From Cyanobacteria bacterium M_surface_10_m2_119 (GTDB taxonomy: Bacteria; Cyanobacteriota; Cyanobacteriia; PCC-6307; Cyanobiaceae): 64,000 bases of DNA. Location of the stretch: assembly GCA_016882525.1 (NCBI GenBank), contig VGPU01000002.1:50552-114551 (forward strand), in the 5' to 3' direction. A model generated the notes under the pieces. It did not search any database, was not told the origin of the DNA, and was given only the letters and a program-made list of their open reading frames with translations. This document shows positions 41,727 to 51,157 of this stretch, piece by piece. How positions within the stretch are numbered: the stretch's first letter is position 1; every line of letters starts with the position of its first letter. Made by a program: the position numbers and the translations under genes.

Positions 41727-42950
41727 TCAGGTGCGACCGCGCAGGGCCTGGGCCAGTTCGTTGGGCTTGAGGCTCTGGGCCAGGGCGTCCTCCGCCTCCA
41801 CCCGGCCGTCCTGCACCAGCTTCAGCAACGCCTGGTTGGCCGTCTGCATGCCATCAAAGGCGCTGCGGTTCATGATCTCCTCGATTTCATCGAGTTCACC
41901 CCGCTGGATGTAGTCCTTGCAGGCATCGGTGTTGATCAGGATGTCGTGGTAGGCGCAGCGCTTGCCGTCGGTGGTCTTGAGCAGGCCCTGGGCCACCACG
42001 GCGAGCAACGTTTCGGAGACGGCCCTGCGCACGCTGTCCTGCTCCGTCGGTGGATACATGCCCAGCACCCGTTCCACGGTCTTCACGGCGGAGTTGGTGT
42101 GCAGGGTTCCGAACACCAGGTGACCTGTCTGCGAGGCCTCAATCGCCGTTGCGACGGTTTCCTGGTCGCGGATCTCCCCGATCAGGATCACGTCCGGGTC
42201 TTCCCGCAGGGCGGCGCGCAGGGCGTTGTGGAAGACCTTGGTGTGCTGCCCCACCTCCCGGTGGCGGATCAGCGACTGGCGGCTCTCATGCACAAACTCC
42301 GTCGGATCCTCAATCGTGAGGATGTGGCGGCTCATGTTGGAGTTGATCCAGTCGATCATGGCCGCGAGCGTGGTGCTCTTGCCGGATCCGGTGGGCCCCG
42401 TGACCAGGATCATGCCCTTGGGCCGGCCGCAGATCTCCTTGAGCACCTCCGGCAGATTGAGATCCTCCAAGGTGGCAATCTTCTGGGGAATCAGGCGCAG
42501 CACCATGGCCGGGCCGCGCAGGGAATCCATCAGGTTGATCCGCACCCGCACGAAGGGGAAGGCGTGGGAACCGTCGTATTCCTTGTCGCGCAGGAAGTTA
42601 TCCACCTCCGCCGGGCTGAGCATCTCGCGCATCCAGCCGTTGAAGGTGGCCTGGTCCGTGACCGGCCAGCCGGTGCGCAGCATCTCTCCCCTGCCGCGGT
42701 AGCGCGGCTCCTCCCCGACTCCGAGGTGCACGTCGGAGAAGTTGCGCTCATTGGCCAGGCGCACGATCGCCTCGAGGTTGGCCGGCAGGGGACCGAGGTC
42801 GGCGCTGGGGGGGGCGGTTGGCGTGGCGGCCGGAGTGGCGGCGGGGCTGGGGGCAGCACTGGCCGGGGGCGGCAGGGGCAGGCCAGCCCCCGCGCCGGCG
42901 GGGAAGGGGGCCGGCGGCAGGGGAGACGGGGGAAAGGGCGAGGTCGTCAT
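41727..42950 (-). CDS. pilT: type IV pilus twitching ATPase PilT
   Basis: VTGPTGSGKSTTLAAMIDWIN, ILTIEDPTEFVHES, LIGEIRDQETVATAIEASQTGHLVFGTLHTN; Pro-rich N-terminus. Confidence 0.92.
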   Translation of the reverse strand: MTTSPFPPSPLPPAPFPAGAGAGLPLPPPASAAPSPAATPAATPTAPPSADLGPLPANLEAIVRLANERNFSDVHLGVGEEPRYRGRGEMLRTGWPVTDQATFNGWMREMLSPAEVDNFLRDKEYDGSHAFPFVRVRINLMDSLRGPAMVLRLIPQKIATLEDLNLPEVLKEICGRPKGMILVTGPTGSGKSTTLAAMIDWINSNMSRHILTIEDPTEFVHESRQSLIRHREVGQHTKVFHNALRAALREDPDVILIGEIRDQETVATAIEASQTGHLVFGTLHTNSAVKTVERVLGMYPPTEQDSVRRAVSETLLAVVAQGLLKTTDGKRCAYHDILINTDACKDYIQRGELDEIEEIMNRSAFDGMQTANQALLKLVQDGRVEAEDALAQSLKPNELAQALRGRT

Positions 42951-43045
42951 GGTCAACCGCCGGAATCTCCCCAGCTTCGCTGCCCCGCCCGCATCTGTCA
43001 GCCCTGGTGGGGCTCCGTAGGATCCGCCCACTCGCCGCCTTCGTG

Positions 43046-44161
43046 GTGCCCTTGCCCCTGGTCACGATCGTGCTCGGCACCCGGCCGGAAGCGATCAAGC
43101 TGGCGCCGGTGATCCGCGCCTTCCAGGCCGCCCCCGACTTCCGCACCCGCGTGGTGCTCACCGGCCAGCACCTCGAGATGGTGAGCCAGGTGATGGAGCT
43201 GTTCGGTCTCCAGGCTGACCACGACCTGGCGCTGATGGCGCCCAAGCAGACCCTCACCCACATCACCTGCGCAGCCTTGCAGGGCCTGAAAGAGGAGTTC
43301 GCCGCCCACCGGCCCGATCTGGTGCTGGTGCAGGGCGACACCACCACCGCCTTCGCCTCGGCCCTGGCGGCCTTCTACGAGCAGATCCCGGTGGGCCATG
43401 TGGAGGCGGGGCTGCGCACCGACAACCTGTTCGATCCCTTCCCGGAGGAGGCCAACCGCCGGCTGATCTCCCAGGTGGCCCAGCTGCACTTCGCGCCCAC
43501 GGATGTGTCGGCCGCCAACTGCCGGGCCTCGGGGGTGATCGGCACGGTGCTCACCACAGGAAACACGGTGATTGATGCGCTGCTGCAGATGGCCGAGCAG
43601 GCCCCTGTCTACGAGCAGCCTGGGTTGGATTGGGCGAGCCAGCGGGTGATCCTGGCGACCGTGCACCGGCGCGAGAACTGGGGTGAGCGGCTGGGCGAGA
43701 TCGGCCAGGGCTTCCTGCAGCTGCTGGAGCGGTTTCCCGACACGGCCCTGCTGCTGCCCCTGCACCGCAACCCCACCGTGCGCGAGCCGCTGCAGGCGCT
43801 GCTGGGCAACCACCCGCGCGCCTTCCTCACCGAGCCGCTCGACTACGACCAGCTGGTGGCGGCGATGCGCGGCTGCACCCTGGTGCTCACCGATTCCGGC
43901 GGCCTGCAGGAGGAGGCCCCGTCCCTGGGCAAGCCGGTGCTGGTGCTGCGCCGCACCACCGAGCGGCCGGAGGCCGTGAGCGCCGGCACGGCCAAGCTGA
44001 TCGGCACCGCCACGGCCGACATCGTCGCCGAGGCAAGCACCCTGCTCACCGATCTGGCGGCGTATGACGCCATGGCCCGGGCCCACAACCCCTTCGGCGA
44101 TGGCCAGGCCTCCGGACGCATCGTGGAGGCCGCCCGCCGCTTTCTGGCCGCCACCGGCTGA
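43046..44161 (+). CDS. wecB: UDP-N-acetylglucosamine 2-epimerase (non-hydrolyzing)
   Basis: VTIVLGTRPEAIKLAPVIRAF, VQGDTTTAFASALAAFYEQIPVGHVEAGLRT, DSGGLQEEAPSLGKPVLVLR; GTG start at 43043 or 43046. Confidence 0.92.
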   Translation: MPLPLVTIVLGTRPEAIKLAPVIRAFQAAPDFRTRVVLTGQHLEMVSQVMELFGLQADHDLALMAPKQTLTHITCAALQGLKEEFAAHRPDLVLVQGDTTTAFASALAAFYEQIPVGHVEAGLRTDNLFDPFPEEANRRLISQVAQLHFAPTDVSAANCRASGVIGTVLTTGNTVIDALLQMAEQAPVYEQPGLDWASQRVILATVHRRENWGERLGEIGQGFLQLLERFPDTALLLPLHRNPTVREPLQALLGNHPRAFLTEPLDYDQLVAAMRGCTLVLTDSGGLQEEAPSLGKPVLVLRRTTERPEAVSAGTAKLIGTATADIVAEASTLLTDLAAYDAMARAHNPFGDGQASGRIVEAARRFLAATG

Positions 44162-44198
44162 GAGGCGGGCTGAGACGGGCCGGCTGCAGCCCATGTGT

Positions 44199-45368
44199 TC
44201 AGGGGCGACGGCTGGCCCAGGGGGGCAGGTCGATGAAGACGCGGGTACCGGGCTCCAGGCCCGAGAGGATCTCGGTGTTCTTGCCGCTGCTCACGCCGAG
44301 CTCCACGGGCTGGAAGCGGGGTTTGCGATCCTTCCCCACCAGCAGCACGCCGGGCTTGCCGGCCTCGGTGACGATGGCCACCGTGGGCACGAGGGTGCGG
44401 GCCTGGATCTGGCCGGTCTGGAAGCCCACATCCGCCGTCATGCCGATGCGGAGATCGGGTTGCGGCACCGTGAACTGCAGGAAGACGTCGAAGGAGGTGA
44501 CGTTGTTCAGCTTCACGGCCCGCGGCGTGATCCGCTTGACGCGGGCCGGGAAGCGCCGGTCGGGGAAGGCATCCACCCGCACGCTCGCCTCCTGACCGAG
44601 GCGGATCCGGCCGATGTCGCTCTCCGGCACCTTGGCCACCACCTCCAGCCCCTGGGAGAGCTCGACGATCGAGGAACTGGTGGCGCCGGCCACCGCGGCC
44701 GCCGTCGTCGTCGGGGTCACAAAGGCGCCCGGGTCAGCGAAGCGCTGGGTGACCACGCCATCGAAGGGGGCACGGATCGTGAGGTCGGCCTGCTCCACCA
44801 GCCGGGCCTCAAGCCGCTGCCTGGCCGCCTTCACCGCCATCTCATCCACCTGAAAGGTGCTGCGCACGGCGTTGTAGTCACTGAGGCTGATCGCGTTCTG
44901 GCGATAGAGCCGCTCGTTTCGCTCCAGTTCACTGCGGCTGCGGGTGAGCTGGGCCTCTGCCGAGAGCAGCTGGGCCCGCAGTTCTCCAATGCGCTCCCGC
45001 AGGTCGTCGCTGTCCATGCGGGCAAGGGGCTGTCCGCGGCGCACCAGATCCCCCTCTTCCACATACAGCTCCTGCAGGACCCCCTGGCGCTTCGGGCTCA
45101 CGTTCACCCGCTGTTCCGCCTCCAGTTCGCCGCTGGCGGTGACCACCCCGGGCAGGCTGCCGGAGTCGGCCAGCACCGTGTAGGGACTGAGATCAGCCTG
45201 GCTGGCCGCGCGCTGGCGCTGCCAGAACCCCACGCCCCCCACGATGAAGGCCGCTGCGAGGGCCCCCAGCCAGATCCGCCGCCGGCGCCAGAGGGGAACA
45301 GGCGCTCCGGCGGCTGGAGTGATCCGGGAAGCAGGCGCAGCGGTAGGGCCCGCAGGGGCCTGTGGCAC
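44199..45368 (-). CDS. membrane fusion protein, HlyD/MacA/RND type
   Basis: N-terminal TM, biotinyl-lipoyl-like halves, coiled-coil hairpin; GTG start 45368 uncertain; the ORF-track upstream extension is antisense to ychF. Confidence 0.82.
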   Translation of the reverse strand: MPQAPAGPTAAPASRITPAAGAPVPLWRRRRIWLGALAAAFIVGGVGFWQRQRAASQADLSPYTVLADSGSLPGVVTASGELEAEQRVNVSPKRQGVLQELYVEEGDLVRRGQPLARMDSDDLRERIGELRAQLLSAEAQLTRSRSELERNERLYRQNAISLSDYNAVRSTFQVDEMAVKAARQRLEARLVEQADLTIRAPFDGVVTQRFADPGAFVTPTTTAAAVAGATSSSIVELSQGLEVVAKVPESDIGRIRLGQEASVRVDAFPDRRFPARVKRITPRAVKLNNVTSFDVFLQFTVPQPDLRIGMTADVGFQTGQIQARTLVPTVAIVTEAGKPGVLLVGKDRKPRFQPVELGVSSGKNTEILSGLEPGTRVFIDLPPWASRRP

Positions 45369-45491
45369 CGCTGCCGGCGCCTGTGGCGGTCTGAGACCGG
45401 GTGGAACGAGACTGGGAATCGACCTGGGTGCCGTTGCAGTCCAGTCTCGCGGCTGGGGGGCCCAACTGCGGGTGCCCCGTAGATTCCAGGG

Positions 45492-46583
45492 ATGCTCAAA
45501 GCCGGAATCGTCGGGCTGCCCAACGTGGGTAAGTCGACCCTGTTCAACGCCCTGGTGGCCAACGCCCAGGCAGAGGCCGCCAACTATCCCTTCTGCACCA
45601 TCGAGCCCAATTCGGGCGTGGTGGCGGTGCCCGATCCCCGGCTGGATCAGCTGGCTGAGCTCAGCGCCAGCAAGGAGATCGTGCCCACCCGGGTGGAGTT
45701 CGTTGACATCGCCGGCCTGGTGAAGGGGGCCAGCCAGGGAGAGGGGCTGGGCAACAAGTTCCTGGCCAACATCCGCGAAGTCGACGCGATCGTGCACGTG
45801 GTGCGCTGCTTCGAGAACGACGATGTGATTCACGTGAGTGGCTCGGTGGGGCCGGCCCGCGACGCCGAGGTGATCAACCTGGAGCTGGGGCTGGCGGATC
45901 TGGCCCAGGTGGAGAAGCGGCGCGAGCGGCTGAAGAAGCAGGTGCGCACCAGCAAGGAGGCCCAGGTCGAGGATGCCGCCCTCGAGCGCATCCAGGCGGC
46001 CCTGGAGGCCGGCGGCGCCGCCCGCGGCGTGGCCCTCAGCGAGGAGGAGGCCGCGATGATCAAGCCCCTGGGGCTGCTCACCGCCAAGTCGATCATCTAC
46101 GCCACCAACGTGAGCGAAGACGATCTCGCCAGCGGCAACGCCTACTGCGAGGAGGTGGCGGCCCTGGCCGAGAAGGAAGGCGCCGGCACGGTGCGGATCA
46201 GCGCCCAGGTGGAAGCCGAGCTGATCGAACTGCCGGAGGAGGATCGCGCCGAGTTCCTGGTGGGCCTTGGGGTGGAGGAAGGCGGGCTGCAGAGCCTGAT
46301 CCGGGCCACCTACAGCCTGCTGGGTCTGCGCACCTATTTCACCACCGGCGAGAAGGAAACCCGCGCCTGGACCATCAAGGCCGGCATGACCGCTCCCCAG
46401 GCGGCCGGCGTGATCCACACCGATTTCGAGCGCGGCTTCATCCGTGCCCAGACCATCGGCTACCAGCAGCTGCTGGAGGCCGGCTCCCTGGCCGAAGCGC
46501 GCAACAAGGGCTGGCTGCGGGCCGAAGGCAAGGAGTACGTGGTGGCCGAGGGCGATGTGATGGAGTTTCTGTTCAACGTCTGA
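45492..46583 (+). CDS. ychF: redox-regulated ATPase YchF
   Basis: [40 protein letters not shown]. Confidence 0.96.
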   Translation: MLKAGIVGLPNVGKSTLFNALVANAQAEAANYPFCTIEPNSGVVAVPDPRLDQLAELSASKEIVPTRVEFVDIAGLVKGASQGEGLGNKFLANIREVDAIVHVVRCFENDDVIHVSGSVGPARDAEVINLELGLADLAQVEKRRERLKKQVRTSKEAQVEDAALERIQAALEAGGAARGVALSEEEAAMIKPLGLLTAKSIIYATNVSEDDLASGNAYCEEVAALAEKEGAGTVRISAQVEAELIELPEEDRAEFLVGLGVEEGGLQSLIRATYSLLGLRTYFTTGEKETRAWTIKAGMTAPQAAGVIHTDFERGFIRAQTIGYQQLLEAGSLAEARNKGWLRAEGKEYVVAEGDVMEFLFNV

Positions 46584-46629
46584 GGGCTTCTTGGTCTGAG
46601 GGTCCCGTCCCGCTCGGGGCCCCTCGTCT

Positions 46630-47997
46630 TCAGCGCTGGGTGTTGATATCCAGGCAGAGCACGTAGGTGCTTCCCTCGCTGTGGTTCACCGCCATCGAGA
46701 CGGTGCGGCATACATTTCCCGTCGCCAAGCTGATGTAACTGTCAGTGGTGAACTGTTCCATCCCCGTATCCATCAGGCTGAAGAAATAGTCCTTGCAGGA
46801 ATGGTCGGTGCCGTGACTGGAGGGAGCGAACAGTCGGTTGGGCACCACCTCACTTTCCGTCCCCAGGTGCGTTCGGCCGAGTTGCTGGCCCTGATGGTCC
46901 AGGAGGTAAACCGCTTCCACTGCCGAGGTTTGCTCGACCAGAGAGGCCAGAACCCGCTCGAACTGGTCGGCGGTGTGGTCCATGAGGGCCTGTCTGCCCT
47001 GGGCGGCGAGGTTCTCCAGCTGCCGACTGATCCCCCGACGCTCCTGGAGTCGGCGGACGGCCTGGGCACGCAGATCTCGGGCCGCAGCGTGCAGTAGGGG
47101 ATCCTGGGCCTGCGGTTCGAGAGACAGTTGCTCGGCGGGTCGGGGGCGGCTGAACACGAAGCCCTGGAACAGATCGATCCCGTGGACGGCGCAGACGTTC
47201 ACCTCCTCCAGGGTCTCCACCCCCTCCGCCAGCACCAGGGCGCCGATGGACTGTCCCAATCGGGCAAGGGATTTCACCGTTTCCTGCTGGACGAAGTCCC
47301 GATCGAGGCCGCTGATCAGGCTGCGGTCGAGCTTGATGATCTGGGGGCGCAGTTCGGCGATCCGGGCCAGGTTGCTGTGGCCTGCTCCCAGATCGTCGAG
47401 AGCGATGAGGAAACCATGCTGGCGGTGATCCTCGACAAAACGGCGCAGGGCATGGCGGTTGCGCACCAGGCTTTCATTGATTTCCAGAACCACGTTGGTC
47501 GGATCCACCCCAGCAGAGCGGGTGGCCTCTCGCAAGGCGCCCGAGCCCACCGCCCCGTCGTCGATCACGGAGGCCTCGAAGTTGAGAAACAGCAGGGGGC
47601 TTGCCGATGGCTCAACTCGAGTGAGCAGCTCCGCATATCCCACGAGTGCTGTCTGGCGACAGAGCCGGTCGAGCTCGAGCAGGCAGCCTGTTGCCTGGGC
47701 CATGGCAAAAGCCCGGCCCACGTCCATCCTCTCCGGTCGGGCGAGGGCCTCTAGACCAATCATCCGTTTCTGTTTGAGGGAGACGATGGGCTGGAAGCGG
47801 ATCGCTAGCTCCCCGGAGCCCAGGACACTCCTCAGCCGATTGGATTGGATGGTGGTCAAGGGCTTGTACTGAACCCGCGATATAGTCAACGTGAAGGATC
47901 GCTTGGCGCTGTTCCGTAACAACCGTCTCTTTTGCTGAGATTCGTGACATCGGGGACCCCTGTCAACGGAGAGACGTGTCATCCGGCGGCGCCCCAT
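46630..47997 (-). CDS. EAL-domain c-di-GMP phosphodiesterase with C-terminal putative sensor domain
   Basis: GLEALARPE, LEINESL, ALDDLGAGHSNLARIAELRPQIIKLDRSL, VLAEGVETLEE; C-terminal DYFFSLMDTGMEQFTTDSYIS...CRTVSMAV resembles PDC/Cache. Confidence 0.85.
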   Translation of the reverse strand: MGRRRMTRLSVDRGPRCHESQQKRRLLRNSAKRSFTLTISRVQYKPLTTIQSNRLRSVLGSGELAIRFQPIVSLKQKRMIGLEALARPERMDVGRAFAMAQATGCLLELDRLCRQTALVGYAELLTRVEPSASPLLFLNFEASVIDDGAVGSGALREATRSAGVDPTNVVLEINESLVRNRHALRRFVEDHRQHGFLIALDDLGAGHSNLARIAELRPQIIKLDRSLISGLDRDFVQQETVKSLARLGQSIGALVLAEGVETLEEVNVCAVHGIDLFQGFVFSRPRPAEQLSLEPQAQDPLLHAAARDLRAQAVRRLQERRGISRQLENLAAQGRQALMDHTADQFERVLASLVEQTSAVEAVYLLDHQGQQLGRTHLGTESEVVPNRLFAPSSHGTDHSCKDYFFSLMDTGMEQFTTDSYISLATGNVCRTVSMAVNHSEGSTYVLCLDINTQR

Positions 47998-48071
47998 CGC
48001 GTTGCGCTCGATGGCGGCACCCGGCAGCGGGGCCCTGACCAGCGAAAATCGGAGCAGTTTCCCAGCCAGCC

Positions 48072-48257
48072 ATGAGCGCTTCCCCCGACGCCCCCAACAC
48101 GGCTGAAACCGCTGCGGTGGAGCATCCCCACGACTTCGAGGTGCAGAAGGAGTTGCACCAGCAGATTCGCAACGATCCCGACTACGACGACTGGGAATAC
48201 GGCACCGAGCCCCTGCCCCATGAGGCCTGGCTCAAGCGGGAGTCGTCCCAGGCCTGA
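48072..48257 (+). CDS. small acidic hypothetical protein
   Basis: 61 aa, DFEVQKELHQQIRNDPDYDDWEYGTEPLPHEAW. Confidence 0.6.
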   Translation: MSASPDAPNTAETAAVEHPHDFEVQKELHQQIRNDPDYDDWEYGTEPLPHEAWLKRESSQA

Positions 48258-49554
48258 GCCGCCTGCTGAGGTTGAAGCCTGCCAGACAGAGCAGGGTGAG
48301 CAGAATCCAGAATCCCCCCCCGTGCTGCTGGGCATCCAATGCCATCCCCGCCAGGGGCGGGGCCAGCAGGGCGCTGAGGGCAAAGCACTGGGAGAACAGC
48401 GCCATGGCCACGCCCCGATGCTCGGTGGGTGTGAGCTGGATCACGGCTTCTGTGGCCGTGGGGAGGAAGGCGGCCATGCCCAGGGCCAGGGGGATCTGGG
48501 CCACCACCACCACCCACAGGCCCAGGTGGGTGAGGGCCGAGAAGGCCAGCCCTGCGGTACCCGCTGCGAAGCAGGCCAGGCTGAGGCTCAGGCCCACGGC
48601 CACCGGGCGCCGGGCCAGGGCCTGACCCACCGGCCATTGCAGCACCAGCAGCAGCCCCAGTTGCAGGCCGATCAACAGGGCCCCCAGGCTCTCCGGCATG
48701 GCAGCCCGCTCCAGGCCGCCCCGCACCAGATCCAGGGGCAGCGCGCTCTGCATCAGGGCCGGCAGGGCTGTGGCCAGCAGGGTGATGGCCAGCACGGGCA
48801 ACAGGGGCGGCAGCCAGGAGCGCCAGGCATCTGATCCCTCCGCTGGGTTGCGGGGGGGCGGATCGGGAAGGGGGCGCCGCAGCAGCAGGGCGGTCATCAC
48901 CGCCAGGCAGGCCATGTCGATCGCATAGATCGCCCGCAGATGGTCAGCGGCGGCGAGCAGGGCGCCGAGCAGGGCGCCGGCGGCGATGCCGGCGGCATCC
49001 GCCGTGCGCGCCAGGGCATACCCCCGCGCCGAGGGAATCGGCCGCGCTCCGCTGGCACAGGCCAGGGGGATGGCCAGTTCGATCGCAGGCCAGTACAGGC
49101 CCATGGCAACGCCGAGCAGCAGCTGCCCCTGGATGTACCCGGGCACCTCCCGGGCAGCCACCAGGGTGCTGTCGGCCAGCAGGGCCATGCCACAGGCCAG
49201 CAGAACCGGCACCCTGCAGTTCAGCCCCCGGTCGAGCAGCACCCCGCTCACAAACCGGCCCAGGGTGCCCGCCAGGGCCGCCAGAGCCAGCCCCTGGGTC
49301 ACATTCGAGGCACTGAAGGCCTCCAGGTGGAACACCAGCGGGGTGAGGTAGAGCACACCGCCGGCACCGATCGAGCCGATCAGCCGCACCAGCACCACCT
49401 CCCGCAGCGGCGAGGGAAACTGGAACCACCAGCTCAGCCTCCCTGGGCGGCTGCCTGACTGTTCCTGATCGGCCTTTGCCAAACCGCCGCCGCCTGTCCG
49501 CATGGCTCGCCAGTCTGCTGGTGCTCCTTCCCGCTGTGGGGTCGCCCCCGGCAC
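48232..49554 (-). CDS. MFS transporter
   Basis: About 12 TM segments, MFS repeat (GTLGRFVSGVLLDRG); true start probably about 49440. Confidence 0.85.
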   Translation of the reverse strand: MPGATPQREGAPADWRAMRTGGGGLAKADQEQSGSRPGRLSWWFQFPSPLREVVLVRLIGSIGAGGVLYLTPLVFHLEAFSASNVTQGLALAALAGTLGRFVSGVLLDRGLNCRVPVLLACGMALLADSTLVAAREVPGYIQGQLLLGVAMGLYWPAIELAIPLACASGARPIPSARGYALARTADAAGIAAGALLGALLAAADHLRAIYAIDMACLAVMTALLLRRPLPDPPPRNPAEGSDAWRSWLPPLLPVLAITLLATALPALMQSALPLDLVRGGLERAAMPESLGALLIGLQLGLLLVLQWPVGQALARRPVAVGLSLSLACFAAGTAGLAFSALTHLGLWVVVVAQIPLALGMAAFLPTATEAVIQLTPTEHRGVAMALFSQCFALSALLAPPLAGMALDAQQHGGGFWILLTLLCLAGFNLSRRLRPGTTPA

Positions 49555-51146
49555 GGGCGGCGCAGGAGCTGGTGGTGCAGTTCGATCGGCTGACCCTGCC
49601 GATCGACCTGGCGGAGCTGGAGGCCTGGAGCCGCAACCCCACCCAGCAGGGCGGCCACCAGGCCATCTGGCTCAACCTGCTCGATCCCCAGTCGCGCCAG
49701 GGGCTGATCCGCCTGTTGAACGCCCCGCTGCTGCGTGATCGCAGCTTCGGCATGGAGCTGCTCAACAGCTGGACCGGTGAGCAGATGCTGCGCCAGGTGG
49801 GTGGCCTGCTCCAGGGCGCGGAGGGCGAGAACACCGCCCCGGCGTTGCTCGGCACCCTCCAGCAGCTCTTCCGGCAACAGAGCGAGGTGACCAGCCTGCA
49901 GCTCCTGCGAGCCCTGCCCCAGCAGCGTCTCACCCTCCAGGTGGATGCGCTGCTGGCCCTCGCCTCCCACTGGCGTGATCAGTTGCAGCACCAGAGCGAT
50001 GCGGTTGCCCTGCTGCGCCGCCAGCCCTTGCCGCGGCGTCAGTCGCGCTCGCTGCTGCCGGCGACGGGCCGCTTGGCGGCCCTCACCCCCCTGCGGCTTC
50101 AGCTCCCTGTCGCCCACCGGCCAACGCCCCTGCCCCTGGAGGTGTGGGTGAGTCGCCAGCGCCGACGCCCGGGCCCCTGGCTGCTGCTGCTGCCTGGGCT
50201 GGGGGGCAGCAGCAGTCAGCTCGGCTGGCTGGCGGCAGCCCTGGCGGAGCGGGGCTGGCCGGTGTTGGTGGTGGAGCATCCCGGCAGTGACGCCCAGGCC
50301 GTGCGGGCCTCCCTAGTGGGGGAGGGACCGCCGCCGGGGGCAGAGTCGGTGCCGGAGCGGCTGGCCGATCTGCAGGCGGTGCTGGTGGCCCTCCAGGAGC
50401 GGCGTCTGGCTGCTCTGCCAGGGGAGGGAGACACTGCCCTCGGGGATGGCCTGCAGGTCGAGCGCGGTGAGGGGGTGGTGCTGATCGGCCACTCCCTTGG
50501 GGGACTGGCGGCCCTGATGGCGTCCGGTCTGGTCCCCGAGGCTGGGCTGGGCCAGCGCTGCACCAGGGCCCTGGTGGCCCTGCCACTCACCAACCTCTCG
50601 CGGCTGCTGCAGTGTCAGCTGCCGTCGGTGACGGGAGATGGGGATCGCGCCCTGCCCGTGGCCCCCGCGGCGCCCGCTCAGGTGGCCGGCCTTCCCCTGC
50701 AGGGCGTGGTGACTTTCAACGCCTTCGGCAGTTTGCTCTGGCCCGAGCAGGGGCTGGCACCTCTGCCGGTACCCGTGATGATGGTGGGGGGCAGCCTCGA
50801 CCTGGTGACGCCTCCGGTGCAGGAGCAGCTCTCGCTGCTGGCCAGCAGTGCCCATCCCCGCAGCCGCTTGGTGCTGGTGGACGGCGCCAGCCACTTCTCC
50901 CCCGTACGGCTGCAGGGCGATGACCAGGCCCTCTTCCGCCTCGGGGAGGAGCTCGTGGGGGAGCAGCCGGAGCGGGTGCAGGAGCTGTTGCTTCAGCTCA
51001 CCCTGGAGTTTCTGGAGTCGGGCCGGCATCCGGCCCTGCTCAGCGCCCAGCGCCGCGACCATGGTGCGGTGACGGCCTACGTGCTCGATCCGGCCGCTGC
51101 CCGGCGCTGGTATGGGCGCCTGCCTCCCCCGCCGACGGCCCGCTAG
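49476..51146 (+). CDS. alpha/beta hydrolase with DUF1400-like N-terminus, secreted
   Basis: Signal peptide, ELVVQFDRLTLPIDLAELEAWSR, nucleophile elbow LIGHSLGGLAAL; TTG start. Confidence 0.8.
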   Translation: MPNRRRLSAWLASLLVLLPAVGSPPARAAQELVVQFDRLTLPIDLAELEAWSRNPTQQGGHQAIWLNLLDPQSRQGLIRLLNAPLLRDRSFGMELLNSWTGEQMLRQVGGLLQGAEGENTAPALLGTLQQLFRQQSEVTSLQLLRALPQQRLTLQVDALLALASHWRDQLQHQSDAVALLRRQPLPRRQSRSLLPATGRLAALTPLRLQLPVAHRPTPLPLEVWVSRQRRRPGPWLLLLPGLGGSSSQLGWLAAALAERGWPVLVVEHPGSDAQAVRASLVGEGPPPGAESVPERLADLQAVLVALQERRLAALPGEGDTALGDGLQVERGEGVVLIGHSLGGLAALMASGLVPEAGLGQRCTRALVALPLTNLSRLLQCQLPSVTGDGDRALPVAPAAPAQVAGLPLQGVVTFNAFGSLLWPEQGLAPLPVPVMMVGGSLDLVTPPVQEQLSLLASSAHPRSRLVLVDGASHFSPVRLQGDDQALFRLGEELVGEQPERVQELLLQLTLEFLESGRHPALLSAQRRDHGAVTAYVLDPAAARRWYGRLPPPPTAR

Positions 51147-51157
51147 CTGGAGCCGCC

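Noticed and set aside
45369-46418. Upstream extension of the membrane fusion protein ORF
   Set aside because: Lies antisense to ychF; MFP homology only begins near the TM helix around 45300
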